From NCBI RefSeq assembly GCF_039543645.1, contig NZ_BAABKD010000008.1, forward strand, positions 213,334-277,333: DNA of 64,000 nt, in the 5' to 3' direction. The number at the start of each line of letters is the position of its first letter. Position 1 is the first letter of the stretch. The DNA comes from Paenalcaligenes hermetiae. Its GTDB lineage: Bacteria; Pseudomonadota; Gammaproteobacteria; Burkholderiales; Burkholderiaceae_B. Below are positions 25,048 through 33,547 of the stretch, piece after piece. Both the position numbers and the translations under genes were made by a program. The notes below the pieces were generated by a model. That model was not told the origin of the DNA and searched no databases. It saw only the letters and a list, made by a program, of their open reading frames with translations.

Positions 25048-26571
25048 ATGGACCAATTACTTGCCGCCGTTGATTTAGGCTCTAATAGCTTTCGTTTATC
25101 CATTGGGCGGGTGGAACAGCATAATGGGCATGCGCAAATTTATGCCATCGATCGTCTTAACGAGTCAGTACGCTTAGCTGCTGACATGGGGCCTGATAAG
25201 CGCATCCACCCTGACGCCATTAAGCGCGCCGTTACGATTTTGCAGCGTTTTAATGAGCGTATACAGGGATTTCATCCAAACCGCGTGCGGGCAGTCGCTA
25301 CGAACACCTTTAGGGTGGCGAGTAACCGCGAAGAAATGCTAAGCGTTGCCGAAGAGGCTTTAGGTTTTCCTATCGAGGTCATTTCCGGTTACGAGGAAGC
25401 GCGTTTAATTTACACAGGCATCAATAACGAGCTCCCCCCCTCCTCCTCGCGACGCCTCATGGTTGATATTGGTGGTGGTTCTACAGAAATCATTATCGGT
25501 CGCAACCATCAGCCGTTGCTGCTGTCCTCACTACCGATGGGCTGTGTAAGCTACACAGATCGTTTTTTTGGTACTGGTCTGATCACCGAAAACCGTATGA
25601 ATCAAGCCATCTTAGCGGCACGACGCGAGATCGAGGTGATCGCACACCAGTACCGTAAAGCCGGCTGGCAATACGCTTATGGTTCTTCGGGTACCGCCAA
25701 GGGCATAGAGGCCATTCTTGTCGGCAAAGGCTACTCGAAACGCGGCATCACCCTAGAGGGGATGAACAAACTCCGCAAAAAGCTTATCCGTGATAAAAAA
25801 GTAGTGGCCGAAGACCTGCCCGGGATTAAACCTCACCGGATCCCTGTGCTCGCAGCAGGGCTTGCCATTATGATTGCTATTTTTGAAGAGCTGAAAATCA
25901 AAACCATGCAGCGCGGTGAGGGGGCTTTACGCATGGGGGTGCTATATGACCTGCTCGGACGTGACTCCGATCGCGACAAACGAGAGGAAACCGTGATTCA
26001 GCTAAGCAAACGCTATCATATTGACCTGAAACAGGCCCAGCGCGTTAAACAAGCTGCAATAGCACTCTTTCAGCAGCTCCATCTTAAACCCAGCCCAGAT
26101 ACTGAAGACTTAGAAAAAGCCTTGGGTTGGGCTGCCGACCTGCATGAGGTCGGTTTATCTATTGCACACAATGATTACCATAAGCATACGGCTTATGTAC
26201 TCGGACATGCTGATATGCCCGGCTTTTCACGCGATGACCAAGCCTTACTCGCTTTTTTAAGCTTAGGACACCAAGGGCGTATTGATAAACTCAAGCACCA
26301 CCAACCAAGCCGTAGTGAATGGCTAACCTTATTATGCTTACGTCTAAGCGTTATGCTGATGCGTCGACGAGAAGACTTAGATCAGCTACCGATTCGTGTC
26401 CAAGTCGATAAAAATGGTGCCACCATTTTTGCTGATAAGCAGTGGATTGCGGCCCGACCGCTTTCCGAGTTCTCGCTACGCACCGAGCAAAGCGAATGGG
26501 CTAAAGCCGATTTCAGCGTTAAGCTGGTTTATAAAAAAGACCTAACTACCTTGGATACGGCAACGAGCTAA
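25048..26571 (+). CDS. ppx: Exopolyphosphatase (Ppx/GppA family)
   Basis: Ppx removes phosphate from the ends of polyphosphate; relatives (GppA) hydrolyse pppGpp. 507 residues, as expected. It starts AAVDLGSNSFRLSIG, the phosphate-1 loop of the actin-like ATPase fold, then RAVATNTFRVASNREE (about residue 94), LMVDIGGGSTEIIIG (about residue 145, phosphate-2) and GSSGTAKGIE (about residue 214). The C-terminal part (from about residue 315) is the HD-like helical domain. A TATAAT at 25012-25017 may be its -10. Divergent from ppk with a 157-base shared region; its stop overlaps the end of convergent olsB by 4 bases. Confidence 0.93.
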   Translation: MDQLLAAVDLGSNSFRLSIGRVEQHNGHAQIYAIDRLNESVRLAADMGPDKRIHPDAIKRAVTILQRFNERIQGFHPNRVRAVATNTFRVASNREEMLSVAEEALGFPIEVISGYEEARLIYTGINNELPPSSSRRLMVDIGGGSTEIIIGRNHQPLLLSSLPMGCVSYTDRFFGTGLITENRMNQAILAARREIEVIAHQYRKAGWQYAYGSSGTAKGIEAILVGKGYSKRGITLEGMNKLRKKLIRDKKVVAEDLPGIKPHRIPVLAAGLAIMIAIFEELKIKTMQRGEGALRMGVLYDLLGRDSDRDKREETVIQLSKRYHIDLKQAQRVKQAAIALFQQLHLKPSPDTEDLEKALGWAADLHEVGLSIAHNDYHKHTAYVLGHADMPGFSRDDQALLAFLSLGHQGRIDKLKHHQPSRSEWLTLLCLRLSVMLMRRREDLDQLPIRVQVDKNGATIFADKQWIAARPLSEFSLRTEQSEWAKADFSVKLVYKKDLTTLDTATS

Positions 26572-27353
26572 TCGACTAGGCCAAAATGCTTTTTATAGCG
26601 CTCAGGTAACTGAGTAATGTCTAATAACACAGGAAAATCTGCCGTATTAAAATCCGGATCCCATGCGGGCTCCCCACACAATACGGCACCCAGATTTAAA
26701 TACCCTTTGATCAGCGGTGGAATACGTGCTGGTAAATCACTATCCAGTTTTTCTACCGGATAGCGATGGTGTGGGGTTAAACAAGGCACAGTAGGATTGG
26801 CCCGCATGGATTTCTGGGCTTCGCGCCAGACCTTTGCCGCTGTTACCCCGTCATCACGCAGGCTGACGCTAGCACAGCCCAATAGATAACGATAACCGCC
26901 GGCGCGCATCATGTTCGCGATTCCTACCCATAACAACAGAATCGCACTGCCATTACGGTATTTAGGGTGGATGCATGAGCGCCCCAGCTCTGCCATCTGT
27001 GGCCGCAACGCATCGAGGGGACTTAAATCAAATTCCGATTCGGTATAGTATTTGCCAAGCCGTGCCGCTTGCTCTGGACGTAAAATGCGATAAGTGCCGA
27101 CGACTTTTTGCTTAGCACCACCTAAGACCATAAAGTGCTCGCACCAGGCATCGTATTCGTCCTCATCGATACCACGATGTGCCTCAGGAAATACCGCCTG
27201 CATTTCTTGCGAAAAAATGCTAAAGCGCAAGCGCTGCACAGCACGCAGTTCTTTTTTTGTTTGTGCTAAGCGTAGCTGTAAGCCGTCCTGTTGCGGGCTT
27301 TGCCAAACTTGATTAATGAGTAAAGGGGATAAAGCTGAAGAGGTCTGCAACAT
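26568..27353 (-). CDS. olsB: L-ornithine N(alpha)-acyltransferase, OlsB type (GNAT family)
   Basis: OlsB attaches a 3-hydroxyacyl chain to ornithine, the first step of ornithine lipid, a phosphorus-free membrane lipid. 261 residues. The acyltransferase core runs from LRLAQTKKELRAVQRLRFSIFSQEM (about residues 25-50) through GIDEDEYDAWCEHFMVL, VVGTYRILRPEQAARLGKYYTESEFDL, to ELGRSCIHPKYRNGSAILLLWVGIANMM (about residues 140-168), the family's acetyl-donor site. A PlsC-like domain is absent, so OlsA must be elsewhere. AGGAG lies 11 bases before the ATG. A Pho-box-like promoter upstream and the neighbouring phosphate genes fit a phosphate-starvation role. Confidence 0.85.
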   Translation of the reverse strand: MLQTSSALSPLLINQVWQSPQQDGLQLRLAQTKKELRAVQRLRFSIFSQEMQAVFPEAHRGIDEDEYDAWCEHFMVLGGAKQKVVGTYRILRPEQAARLGKYYTESEFDLSPLDALRPQMAELGRSCIHPKYRNGSAILLLWVGIANMMRAGGYRYLLGCASVSLRDDGVTAAKVWREAQKSMRANPTVPCLTPHHRYPVEKLDSDLPARIPPLIKGYLNLGAVLCGEPAWDPDFNTADFPVLLDITQLPERYKKHFGLVD

Positions 27354-27391
27354 AGCAAATTGGCTCCTAAAAGTGCCTTCATCATGCCAAA

Positions 27392-27425
27392 ACTATGTTG
27401 CAGCGAGTTGACGGTTTTGTGACCA
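27392..27425 (-). promoter_or_regulatory. Pho-box-like promoter of olsB
   Basis: On the minus strand TGGTCACAAAACCGTCAA (27408-27425) matches 13 of 18 consensus positions of the PhoB repeat. A -10-like CATAGT (27392-27397) follows after exactly 10 bases. The same stretch is also an 8-bp inverted repeat (GACGGTTT/AAACCGTC), so it may instead be a weak hairpin after glmM. Confidence 0.5.
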
Positions 27426-27444
27426 AACCGTCGTATTTAACGAG

Positions 27445-28788
27445 CTAGCCTAAATCCACAGCCATCAAACGCTCTATGCCTTGATCAACCAAGGCTTGAT
27501 CCTCGGCCTCGACCATGATGCGTAGCTTGGGCTCTGTACCCGATGGGCGAATTAACACACGCCCTTGCTGCCCTAGCTCGGCTTCTAGCTGTTCTTTTGC
27601 AGAGACAAGCGCTTGACACTGTGTCCAGTCTCGACCTTGTTCCCACGCTACGTTTACCATTTTTTGCGGATACATTTTCAGATCATCGACAAGCTCACGT
27701 AATAAGCTGCCGTGATGACGCATCGCCGTAAGAATCTGTAAAGCTGCAATAATCCCATCACCGGTTGTATGGTGATCTAAGCACAATAGATGCCCGGAGC
27801 TTTCACCACCGTAGAGCCAGCCTTTTTCCAACAGCTTTTCTAGCACATAGCGGTCACCCACATTTGCACGAATAAACTCTACACCCAAGGCTTTTAAGCG
27901 ATTCTCTAAGCCTAGGTTTGTCATTAGCGTCCCGACCACGCCTTTTACCGGCTGCGTTAACATTCGGTCACGCACAATCATGTATAGCAGCTCATCGCCA
28001 TTATAAAGACGACCATCGCTACCCACCATTTGCAGACGATCCGCATCACCATCTAAAGCAATCCCCAAGTCTGCCCCGCGCTCTTGAACAACGCGAAGCA
28101 AATGCTCTGGGCACATGGCCCCTACGCCATCATTGATATTAAAACCATTGGGTTCGCAGCCGATGGCGTGTACCTCGGCACCTAATTCACGAAATACGTG
28201 CGGTGCAATATGGTATGCCGCTCCATGCGCTGCATCAACCACCAATTTTAAACCAGCCAGATCTAACTCGTTGGGAAAGGTGCTTTTACAAAACTCGATA
28301 TAGCGCCCTGCTGAGTCCTCAAGGCGTCGCGCACGCCCAAGTCTATCGGAAGACACACACTCTACTGGTGAATCTAGCGCTTGCTCAATCTGCAGTTCCA
28401 GCTCATCAGGCAGCTTCATGCCCTGAGCAGAAAAAAACTTAATGCCGTTATCCTGATATGGATTATGTGAAGCACTAATCACAATACCAGCGGTTAAACG
28501 CAGCGTTCGTGTTAAATACGCCACGGCTGGAGTAGGCACAGGCCCAGCAAGCAACACATCCACCCCAGCAGCCGATAGCCCTGCTTCTAGGGCGGATTCC
28601 AACATATAACCAGAGATACGCGTATCTTTACCAATAATGACGGTGGGGCGATTCACAGTAGTATGTGCTTTCGCTAATACTTTGCCTGCAGCATAACCCA
28701 AGCGCAAAGCAAATTCCGCGTTAATCGTCGGCCCGCCGACTTCGCCACGAATCCCATCCGTTCCAAAATATTTACGATTACTCATCAT
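27445..28788 (-). CDS. glmM: Phosphoglucosamine mutase
   Basis: GlmM converts glucosamine-6-phosphate to glucosamine-1-phosphate for UDP-GlcNAc, peptidoglycan and lipopolysaccharide. 447 residues (E. coli 445). Motifs in order: KYFGTDGIRGEVG at the start, GIVISASHNPYQDNGIKFF with the phosphorylated Ser (about residue 104), the magnesium loop GIALDGDADRLQMV (about residue 243), sugar loop GGESSGHLL (about residue 328) and phosphate loop VRIRPSGTEPKLRIMVE-like IRPSGTEPKLRIM (about residue 418). Overlaps the end of folP by 11 bases; end of the ftsH-folP-glmM operon. Confidence 0.97.
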   Translation of the reverse strand: MMSNRKYFGTDGIRGEVGGPTINAEFALRLGYAAGKVLAKAHTTVNRPTVIIGKDTRISGYMLESALEAGLSAAGVDVLLAGPVPTPAVAYLTRTLRLTAGIVISASHNPYQDNGIKFFSAQGMKLPDELELQIEQALDSPVECVSSDRLGRARRLEDSAGRYIEFCKSTFPNELDLAGLKLVVDAAHGAAYHIAPHVFRELGAEVHAIGCEPNGFNINDGVGAMCPEHLLRVVQERGADLGIALDGDADRLQMVGSDGRLYNGDELLYMIVRDRMLTQPVKGVVGTLMTNLGLENRLKALGVEFIRANVGDRYVLEKLLEKGWLYGGESSGHLLCLDHHTTGDGIIAALQILTAMRHHGSLLRELVDDLKMYPQKMVNVAWEQGRDWTQCQALVSAKEQLEAELGQQGRVLIRPSGTEPKLRIMVEAEDQALVDQGIERLMAVDLG

Positions 28789-29620
28789 TGATTCCTTGTT
28801 CTACTGCTTGCCATACTCGTAAAGCATCCGCTGACTCAGCTACATCATGGACTCGTACCACTGCCGCGCCACGCGCCACCGCCGCAAGCATACCAGCCAA
28901 GCTGCCTGCTAGCCGCTGCTGAGGAGGACGATTTACTACATGTCCGATCATCGACTTGCGTGAGAGCCCGATGAGCCAAGGATAGGATTCTATCTGAATA
29001 GCAGCCAAATCACGTAAAAGGCTGTAATTATGTGCAACGGTTTTCCCAAAGCCCAAGCCTGGATCTAGCATAATCCGCTCTGGAACTACCCCCGCACCCC
29101 GTAGTGCCTGAACGCGCTGTAGAAGAAACTGACGCACCTCGGCATACAAGTCGTCATAATGGGGCTGTTTCTGCATGGTTTTAGGCTCACCCTGCATATG
29201 CATCACGCACAAACCACAAGATGAGTCAGCAACTGCTGCTACCGAAGCAGGGTCCCTAAAACCGGCAATATCATTAATAATGTCTGCCCCCGCATCCAGT
29301 ACGGCCCGCATGACCTCTGGTTTAAATGTATCTACCGATAAAGGGATATTGAGCTCACGCAATGCTTCGATCACGGGCAGCAGCCGGCGTAGTTCCTCTT
29401 GTACGGATACGGGCTCCGCTCCAGGGCGTGTGGACTCACCCCCTATATCAAGAATATCAGCCCCCTCTGCCACAAGCTGCTGTGCGTGCGCAATAGCCGC
29501 ATCGGTTTGAATATACTGATTTCCATCAGAAAATGAGTCTGGGGTAACGTTGACAATCCCCATCAATAACGGGCGCTCCAACCCGAGTTCGAAGCGCCCG
29601 CAAAGCCATGTTTTATTCAT
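28778..29620 (-). CDS. folP: Dihydropteroate synthase
   Basis: FolP joins p-aminobenzoate to the pterin to make dihydropteroate, the sulfonamide target in folate synthesis. 280 residues. TIM-barrel signatures are LLMGIVNVTPDSFSDGNQY (about residues 18-36), ADILDIGGESTRPGAEPVS (about residue 55), ADIINDIAGFRDP (about residue 111), MLDPGLGFGKT (about residue 195) and WLIGLSRKSMIG (about residue 219). Between ftsH (23-base gap) and glmM (overlap). Confidence 0.97.
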   Translation of the reverse strand: MNKTWLCGRFELGLERPLLMGIVNVTPDSFSDGNQYIQTDAAIAHAQQLVAEGADILDIGGESTRPGAEPVSVQEELRRLLPVIEALRELNIPLSVDTFKPEVMRAVLDAGADIINDIAGFRDPASVAAVADSSCGLCVMHMQGEPKTMQKQPHYDDLYAEVRQFLLQRVQALRGAGVVPERIMLDPGLGFGKTVAHNYSLLRDLAAIQIESYPWLIGLSRKSMIGHVVNRPPQQRLAGSLAGMLAAVARGAAVVRVHDVAESADALRVWQAVEQGINDE

Positions 29621-29643
29621 GGAACAATACGATTTAAAAAATG

Positions 29644-31584
29644 TTAGACCGGTGTTGTCGCTGGTTTATCATCAGCGGGTTTGTCTTCTGTTTTTGGCTC
29701 AGAAGGCTCCACCTGGGCCCCAGCGGTAGGCGGGGTTGAATCAGATTTATCTGATTTATTATCAGAGTAATCTTTGGGTGGACGGGGTGGGCGACCTGCC
29801 ATGATGTCATCGATTTGATCCGCATCAATGGTCTCCCACTCTAATAGAGCCTGGGTCATCGCTTCCATTTTGTCGCGATTATCCTCGATGAGCTTGCGTG
29901 CTACATTGTATTGCTCATCAATGATTTTGCGTACCTCTTGGTCCACTTTTTGCATAGTGGCTTCAGAGATGTTCGTGGTTTTAGTCACGCTACGCCCCAA
30001 GAAAACCTCGCCTTCGTTTTCGGCATACACCACAGGGCCCAACGTATCTGTCATCCCATAACGGGTCACAATATCGCGCGCGATCTGGGTGGCTCGCTCA
30101 AAGTCATTAGAGGCTCCGGTCGTCATTTGATTCATGAAGACCTCTTCGGCAATACGCCCCCCAAACAACACAGCAATCATATTGAGCAAGCGCTCTTTAT
30201 CCATGCTATAGCGGTCCGTTTCAGGAAGCTGCATAGTCACCCCTAAAGCACGCCCACGGGGAATAATTGTGACCTTGTGTACTGGATCGGTTTTAGGTAG
30301 CAGGCGCGCAACCAGCGCGTGGCCTGATTCGTGATAAGCCGTATTACGACGCTCTTCTTCGGGCATGATCATTGAGCGACGCTCTGCACCCATGATGATT
30401 TTATCTTTGGCTTTTTCAAAGTCTTGCATATCCACGGTACGACCGTTACGACGCGCCGCAAAAAGGGCGGCTTCGTTGACTAGGTTCGCCAAATCAGCCC
30501 CAGAAAAGCCAGGTGTACCACGGGCTAAAATCTGTGCATCGACGTTCGGCGCCAAAGGTACCTTGCGCATGTGTACATGCAAAATTTGCTCACGACCACG
30601 AATGTCGGGTAATGACACCACCACTTGGCGGTCAAAACGACCTGGACGCAATAGCGCTGGATCCAAAACATCGGGACGGTTTGTGGCCGCGATAACAATG
30701 ACCCCCTGCCCTTTTTCAAAGCCATCCATTTCGACTAAGAGCTGGTTTAAAGTCTGTTCGCGCTCATCATTACCACCGCCCAAGCCCGCACCACGCTGAC
30801 GCCCTACGGCATCAATCTCATCGATAAAAATAATGCATGGAGCGTGTTTTTTGGCGTTTTCAAACATGTCTCGCACACGTGCCGCCCCAACCCCTACAAA
30901 CATTTCCACAAAATCAGAACCAGAAATGCTAAAGAAAGGGACTTTGGCTTCGCCAGCAATTGCACGAGCTAATAAAGTTTTACCGGTTCCAGGAGGGCCC
31001 ACCATGAGGACCCCACGGGGGATACGACCGCCTAGGCGCTGAAAGCGCGAAGGGTCACGTAAGAAATCCACCAGCTCTTGTACGTCCTCTTTGGCCTCAT
31101 CGCAGCCAGCAACATCAGCAAAGGTGATGGTGTTAGCGTTTTCGTCGAGCATGCGCGCTCGGGATTTTCCGAAGCTAAAAGCCCCGCCTTTGCCGCCGCC
31201 CTGCATTTGACGCATGAAAAAGATCCACACCCCAATCAAAAGGAGCATGGGGAACCAAGAAATAAAAATACTGGTTAAGAATGAGGGCTCTTCACGTGCT
31301 TTGCCTGATACCTGAACACCGGATTTGACGAGTTCGGGTACCATCCATAAATCACCAGGCGACGTCAACGAGTATGGACGCCCGGAATCTGGCGTGACGT
31401 AAAGTGTATCGCCTTGAATATCGACTTTGGAGATACGCCCAGAGCGCGCATCGTCCATAAACTGGGTATAAGTCACACCGTCGGTAGCCGAAGGACGCCC
31501 GTCAAACTGTTTAAATACGGTAAACAGAACTAGCGCAATGACCATCCAAACGGCGACTTTGGAAAATGAGTTGTTCAACACCAA
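29644..31584 (-). CDS. ftsH: ATP-dependent zinc metalloprotease FtsH
   Basis: A membrane-anchored AAA protease that degrades LpxC, sigma-32 and faulty membrane proteins in E. coli. 646 residues, like E. coli FtsH (644). Two N-terminal membrane helices (about residues 8-24 and 105-125) flank a periplasmic domain. Walker A GPPGTGKT is at about residue 196, Walker B CIIFIDEIDAVGRQRG at about residue 250, second region of homology at AATNRPDVLDPALLRPGRFDRQ, and the zinc motif HESGH at about residue 418. The tail is Pro/Thr/Lys-rich and acidic. Heads ftsH-folP-glmM, 97 bases after rlmE. Confidence 0.97.
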   Translation of the reverse strand: MVLNNSFSKVAVWMVIALVLFTVFKQFDGRPSATDGVTYTQFMDDARSGRISKVDIQGDTLYVTPDSGRPYSLTSPGDLWMVPELVKSGVQVSGKAREEPSFLTSIFISWFPMLLLIGVWIFFMRQMQGGGKGGAFSFGKSRARMLDENANTITFADVAGCDEAKEDVQELVDFLRDPSRFQRLGGRIPRGVLMVGPPGTGKTLLARAIAGEAKVPFFSISGSDFVEMFVGVGAARVRDMFENAKKHAPCIIFIDEIDAVGRQRGAGLGGGNDEREQTLNQLLVEMDGFEKGQGVIVIAATNRPDVLDPALLRPGRFDRQVVVSLPDIRGREQILHVHMRKVPLAPNVDAQILARGTPGFSGADLANLVNEAALFAARRNGRTVDMQDFEKAKDKIIMGAERRSMIMPEEERRNTAYHESGHALVARLLPKTDPVHKVTIIPRGRALGVTMQLPETDRYSMDKERLLNMIAVLFGGRIAEEVFMNQMTTGASNDFERATQIARDIVTRYGMTDTLGPVVYAENEGEVFLGRSVTKTTNISEATMQKVDQEVRKIIDEQYNVARKLIEDNRDKMEAMTQALLEWETIDADQIDDIMAGRPPRPPKDYSDNKSDKSDSTPPTAGAQVEPSEPKTEDKPADDKPATTPV

Positions 31585-31681
31585 CCTCCTAGTTGCTTAA
31601 ACCTGTACGGCTAAAACTGACAACAAGCTGTACAAGTGCCAATTTGAACATTCTACCCGATATTGGGAAGGAGTAGCGCAA

Positions 31682-32317
31682 TCAAGCCTGTTTTAATTGA
31701 CGCCCAACCAAAAAGGTTTCTGCTGAGCGATCACGTGAGGATTTGGGCTTGCGCGTGTTTACCTGACGGAAATGTTCTTTAAATGATTGTACAATCTGTG
31801 AAAATCCACTGCCATGGAAGGCTTTGACAATCAAAGCCCCGTTGGGTTGCAAGTGACTTAATGCAAAATCTAAAGCCAATTCACAAACATGTTGGATACG
31901 CACCGAATCCGCAGCGGCCACACCCGATAAATTGGGGGCCATATCGGAAATAACAAGGTCTACTTTTTGCTCCCCAAGCAAATTTTTTAACTGATCTAGT
32001 ACCTCATCTTCCCTAAAGTCGCCTAAAATAAACTCGACGCCATCAATCGGCTCCATTGGCAACATATCTAAAGCAATAATACGGCCGTTAATCTGGCCGT
32101 TTTGCATTAAGCGCTCGCGTGCGACTTGTGACCAGCTGCCTGGTGCAGCCCCTAAGTCGACCACAACGTTGCCCGGATGCAACAGTTTTTCGGTTTCTAT
32201 AATTTCTAATAATTTAAAAGCAGCGCGGGCTCTATAACCCTTTTGTTGCGCTAGTTTGACATAAGGGTCATTAATATGCCGATGCACCCATGCTTTAGAG
32301 GTTTTTTTCTTGCCCAT
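31682..32317 (-). CDS. rlmE: 23S rRNA (uridine-2'-O-)-methyltransferase RlmE (FtsJ)
   Basis: RlmE methylates U2552 of 23S rRNA (E. coli numbering), a late step of large-subunit assembly. 211 residues. The SAM site reads VVDLGAAPGSWSQVA (about residues 53-67), with Asp in DMLPM and DLVISDMAPNLSGV (about residue 123), and the catalytic Lys in GALIVKAFHG (about residue 164); the K-D-K-E tetrad appears intact, with Lys38 in the RAAFKLLEI region. It is divergent from yhbY with only 17 bases between the start codons. Confidence 0.95.
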   Translation of the reverse strand: MGKKKTSKAWVHRHINDPYVKLAQQKGYRARAAFKLLEIIETEKLLHPGNVVVDLGAAPGSWSQVARERLMQNGQINGRIIALDMLPMEPIDGVEFILGDFREDEVLDQLKNLLGEQKVDLVISDMAPNLSGVAAADSVRIQHVCELALDFALSHLQPNGALIVKAFHGSGFSQIVQSFKEHFRQVNTRKPKSSRDRSAETFLVGRQLKQA

Positions 32318-32334
32318 TCCCGTACAATCTCATT

Positions 32335-32751
32335 ATGCCTACATTAACTATTACTACTCAGCTTCGTAATCAATTACGTGCCGCCGCTCATGCGCTTAAA
32401 CCTGTTGTTCTTATTGGAGACAACGGCTTAACCGAGGCGGTCCTAAAAGAAATCAATTTACACCTAAATGTACACCAGCTCATTAAAATCCGCGTGGCTG
32501 GCGATGACCGCGCTGAACGCACAGCCATGTATGAACAAATATGTGCTGAGCTCCATGCCGAACCCATTCACCATATTGGCAAGATCTTAACCATCTATCG
32601 CGAAAACCCCGAGCGTCCATCTGTTTTAAGTGATGGCACTATGGATACACGCGCGGTGCGCTCAAGCAACGAGCCTTATACACCAAAAAAACTTGCCGCA
32701 GCCGGTTTTAAAAAAACCAAATCCGGTAAAAAAGTCCGCGTACGCCGTTAA
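32335..32751 (+). CDS. yhbY: YhbY/CRS1-CRM domain RNA-binding protein
   Basis: A small RNA-binding protein associated with pre-50S ribosomes in E. coli. The single CRM domain covers residues 8-95: LRAAAHALKPVVLIGDNGLTEAVLKEINLHLNVHQLIKIRV with the GxxG-type loop. The 138 residues exceed E. coli YhbY (97) by a basic tail (YTPKKLAAAGFKKTKSGKKVRVRR), which may add rRNA contact. Its start is 17 bases from the rlmE start, so its promoter must lie inside rlmE. Ends at a good terminator. Confidence 0.9.
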   Translation: MPTLTITTQLRNQLRAAAHALKPVVLIGDNGLTEAVLKEINLHLNVHQLIKIRVAGDDRAERTAMYEQICAELHAEPIHHIGKILTIYRENPERPSVLSDGTMDTRAVRSSNEPYTPKKLAAAGFKKTKSGKKVRVRR

Positions 32752-32757
32752 TCTTTA

Positions 32758-32790
32758 CAAAAAAGCCCACCATCAAGCGTGGGCTTTTTC
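32758..32790. terminator. Terminator between yhbY and greA
   Basis: Stem AAAAGCCCAC/GTGGGCTTTT with an 8-base loop and A/T tracts on both sides, directly after yhbY. It may also serve greA, which ends about 50 bases to the right, transcribed leftward. Confidence 0.85.
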
Positions 32791-32841
32791 ATGAATATCG
32801 GGCTTTGCAACCTGCATCGACCCAATGCCAATAAATACCGA

Positions 32842-33318
32842 TCAACGGTACTCTATGGTCACAATTTCAAATTCGCGCACGCCACCCGGTGCTTGAACCT
32901 CGACCACATCCCCCTCGCTTTTACCAATCAGTGCGCGAGCAACGGGGCTAGAAACAGAAATGCGATTTTCACGAATATCTGATTCCATATCCCCTACGAT
33001 TTGATAGGTAACTTGTTCTCCGGAATCTAAATCCTCAATCGCAACGGTAGCCCCAAATACAATTTTATCACCTACATTTAACGTAGCGGGATCAATAATT
33101 TGGGCATTAGAAATAATCCCTTCTAGTTCGCGAATGCGCCCTTCTACAAAGGCTTGTCGCTCACGCGCCGCATCGTACTCCGCGTTTTCAGAAAGGTCTC
33201 CTTGGGCTCGCGCCTCGGCAATAGCATTAATCACATCGGGACGCTCTACCGTTTTGAGGCGATGGAGTTCCGCCTTTAAGCGTTCAGCGCCCTGCGCTGT
33301 CAACGGAATCGCAGACAT
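32842..33318 (-). CDS. greA: Transcription elongation factor GreA
   Basis: GreA rescues backtracked RNA polymerase by stimulating transcript cleavage. 158 residues, exactly the E. coli size. The N-terminal coiled coil spans residues 1-75, with the acidic tip DLSENAEYDAARE (Asp41, Glu44 positions in E. coli numbering), which reaches the polymerase active site. The C-terminal FKBP-like domain ends ISVSSPVARALIGKSEGDVVEVQAPGG. AGGA precedes the ATG. The gene is convergent with yhbY. In many proteobacteria greA directly follows carB; here about 7.5 kb lie between them. Confidence 0.97.
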   Translation of the reverse strand: MSAIPLTAQGAERLKAELHRLKTVERPDVINAIAEARAQGDLSENAEYDAARERQAFVEGRIRELEGIISNAQIIDPATLNVGDKIVFGATVAIEDLDSGEQVTYQIVGDMESDIRENRISVSSPVARALIGKSEGDVVEVQAPGGVREFEIVTIEYR

Positions 33319-33424
33319 ATGTATCCTGAATAAAAATGAAAAACGCCCCGTAGCAATAGGAGCGCATATAAATAGAATAGAAGATTATTGATGGGATAGC
33401 GTAATGAAATAATTAAAACCATTC

Positions 33425-33464
33425 GCCCCATTGAAAATAAAGCCCCAAAGCAATGGGGCTGTGA
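33425..33464 (-). terminator. uraA terminator with alternative pairing in the greA upstream region
   Basis: On the minus strand AGCCCCA-TTGCTT-TGGGGCT is followed by TTATTTT, a good terminator after uraA. A competing 8-bp pairing CCCCATTG/CAATGGGG (33426-33433 with 33451-33458) uses the same arm, so two exclusive structures can form. Confidence 0.7.
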
Positions 33465-33547
33465 TTATTGTGCGCAAAACTTAAAGAAATTGCAAGCCTA
33501 CAAGCGTGATCTAACCAACTAATGGGCAAATCACGCCTAAGAATCCA

